This document shows, piece after piece, positions 62,973-64,000 of a stretch of DNA of 64,000 nucleotides. The stretch is from Pseudomonadota bacterium. Its GTDB lineage: Bacteria > Myxococcota_A > Polyangia > Polyangiales > Polyangiaceae. Under the pieces are notes generated by a model. That model was not told the DNA's origin, did not search any database, and saw only the letters and a program-made list of their open reading frames with translations. The stretch lies in assembly GCA_023431345.1 (NCBI GenBank), contig JAEYWK010000201.1, positions 62,001-126,000 of the forward strand. The letters are read 5' to 3'. Position 1 is the stretch's first letter; the number at the start of each line of letters is the position of its first letter. The position numbers were made by a program, and so were the translations under genes.

Positions 62973-64000
62973 ATGGCGACTGCACGAGCCTCGCCCGTGT
63001 CGGCCTCGAGTCCCGGATCGCGCGCTCCGTCGCAAAGGCAGCCTCCCTCCGCTTCGCGCGTTCGCGGGCGCATTCGCGAGGTGGTGCTGAAGGGACCTCA
63101 CGACGCGAGCGAGCAGCGCTTGCTGCTCTACGCGCTCAACTACCTGCGCCGCGAGCTCGGTTGGGACGGCGTGCGCGCCGCGGCAACCCTGAAGCTCCCG
63201 GAGCTGACGATCTCGCTGCACGACTGGGAGCACGCGGCGGTGGGTGTCGAGGGCTTCGATCGCTTGCTCGCCAGCGAGCAGAGGCGTGGCGACTTCCGGC
63301 TCGTGCTCAGCTGCAGCGAGTGGCTACCAGGCACCCAAGCGGCGATGGAGGTGCTCAATCGCTACCAGCGCCTGCTGCCGCTGCCCCGCGACTACGTGCC
63401 GATGCCGCGCCTGGCGGGCGTGCTCGCGGTGCAGCAGTTGCTGTTTCGCGGACGCCGCCAGAACCCCCGCGAGCCGCTCGACGTCGCCCACGACACCTGG
63501 CGCTGGCTGCTGCGGCTGTCGTGCCACGCTTCGCCGGCGCTGCAGCTGGCGGCGCTCTTCCACGACGCCGCGCCGAGCCCACCAGCCGAGAGCGCAGAGC
63601 CTTGGTCGAGCGAGCTCCGCGCGCTCGGCAGCGTGCGCGCGGCTTGTCGGGGGCTCGAGCCGCTGGCGCTACCGCAGCCGGTCATCTTGCGCATGAGTCA
63701 GCTCATTTTGCAGCTCGACGACGCCGCAGCAGAGCCGGACGCCGAGCTGATGCTGCTGCGCGATGCGCGGGACCTCGCCTTCTTTTCGTCATCGAGCGAT
63801 CACACGCTCGACGAGCAAGGCACCGCGCAGACGTTCATCACCGTGACTCATTGCCTGCAGCGCATGAGCGACGCGGCCGTGTGCCTGGCGCTGACGACGC
63901 GGCAGCCGCCGCTCATCGAGCAGATCATCGAGAGCGCGCTCGACTCGCGGGAGGAGCCGGAGTGGGAGGCCCCGGCCGGCGCCGCGCAGCGCTGGCGCTA
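62973..64000 (+). CDS. Partial gene: HD-like domain protein, 3' end beyond window
   Basis: An open frame from ATG 62973 runs to the window edge (at least 342 codons) without a stop. After a basic N-terminus (MATARASPVSASSPG), it has EQRLLLYALNYLRRELGWDG and LTISLHDWEHAAVGVEGFD. Further on, DVAHDTWRWLLRLS is followed by LQLAALFHDAAPS and later AELMLLRDARDLAFFSSSS. This spacing of His, a second His-Asp and a late Asp suggests an HD-superfamily phosphohydrolase-like domain, although canonical residues cannot all be fixed. The domain assignment is inference; a hydrophilic unknown protein is the alternative. Confidence 0.6.
   Translation, partial: MATARASPVSASSPGSRAPSQRQPPSASRVRGRIREVVLKGPHDASEQRLLLYALNYLRRELGWDGVRAAATLKLPELTISLHDWEHAAVGVEGFDRLLASEQRRGDFRLVLSCSEWLPGTQAAMEVLNRYQRLLPLPRDYVPMPRLAGVLAVQQLLFRGRRQNPREPLDVAHDTWRWLLRLSCHASPALQLAALFHDAAPSPPAESAEPWSSELRALGSVRAACRGLEPLALPQPVILRMSQLILQLDDAAAEPDAELMLLRDARDLAFFSSSSDHTLDEQGTAQTFITVTHCLQRMSDAAVCLALTTRQPPLIEQIIESALDSREEPEWEAPAGAAQRWR

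Overview
The window is high-GC bacterial chromosome, almost fully coding, with long antisense open frames typical of such DNA. Several features point to Myxococcota, most likely Polyangia/Sorangium-like. These are a Cys-rich exported protein ending in a MYXO-CTERM-type tail, a eukaryotic-like Ser/Thr kinase with a transmembrane segment, many orphan hybrid histidine kinases, and lipoproteins with Gly/Ala/Pro linkers. No tRNA, rRNA, CRISPR array, insertion sequence, integrase or phage gene was seen, and no gap between genes exceeds about 300 bases. The species assignment is inference.

0-19 kb is a housekeeping and surface block: pdxJ, a LysR regulator divergent from a lipoprotein metallo-beta-lactamase-fold hydrolase, a Uup-like ABC-F ATPase, an FKBP isomerase, the MYXO-CTERM protein, a small lipoprotein, a Ser/Thr kinase, a zinc-ribbon membrane protein, a GAF protein, ttcA, rlmN, a PAP2 phosphatase, and thiC behind a TPP riboswitch.

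19-34 kb is a dense signalling island: a CheX-like/CheY pair, a translationally coupled triad (REC-HDOD, PAS histidine kinase, REC with degenerate HD-GYP), a REC-PAS-HK-REC hybrid, a GAF-PAS HisKA_2 kinase, a membrane HK-REC whose ATPase looks dead, and a 1004-residue PAS-GAF-HK-REC hybrid.

34-47 kb is mixed accessory content: a PQ-loop protein, two paralogous zinc-ribbon proteins, a CE2-like esterase, an FAD monooxygenase, alpha/beta hydrolases, a GH13 branching-type enzyme, a hemerythrin, a second PAP2 protein, a VTT-type membrane protein, an EEP-family hydrolase and a Nudix hydrolase.

47-63 kb is an alpha-glucan/trehalose block. One minus-strand operon encodes a GlgX-TreY fusion, TreZ and a TreS-maltokinase fusion, joined by 4-base ATGA overlaps. 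An OtsA-OtsB fusion lies 5 kb further on. Three trehalose routes (TreXYZ from glycogen, TreS from maltose, OtsAB from UDP-glucose) are therefore encoded within 15 kb, with the branching enzyme nearby. Both trehalose loci carry sigma-54-like -24/-12 elements upstream. The same element type precedes several small genes, some only 12-13 bases from the start codon. surE, a lipid kinase and a SOUL-domain protein sit between the two trehalose loci. The window ends inside an HD-like gene.
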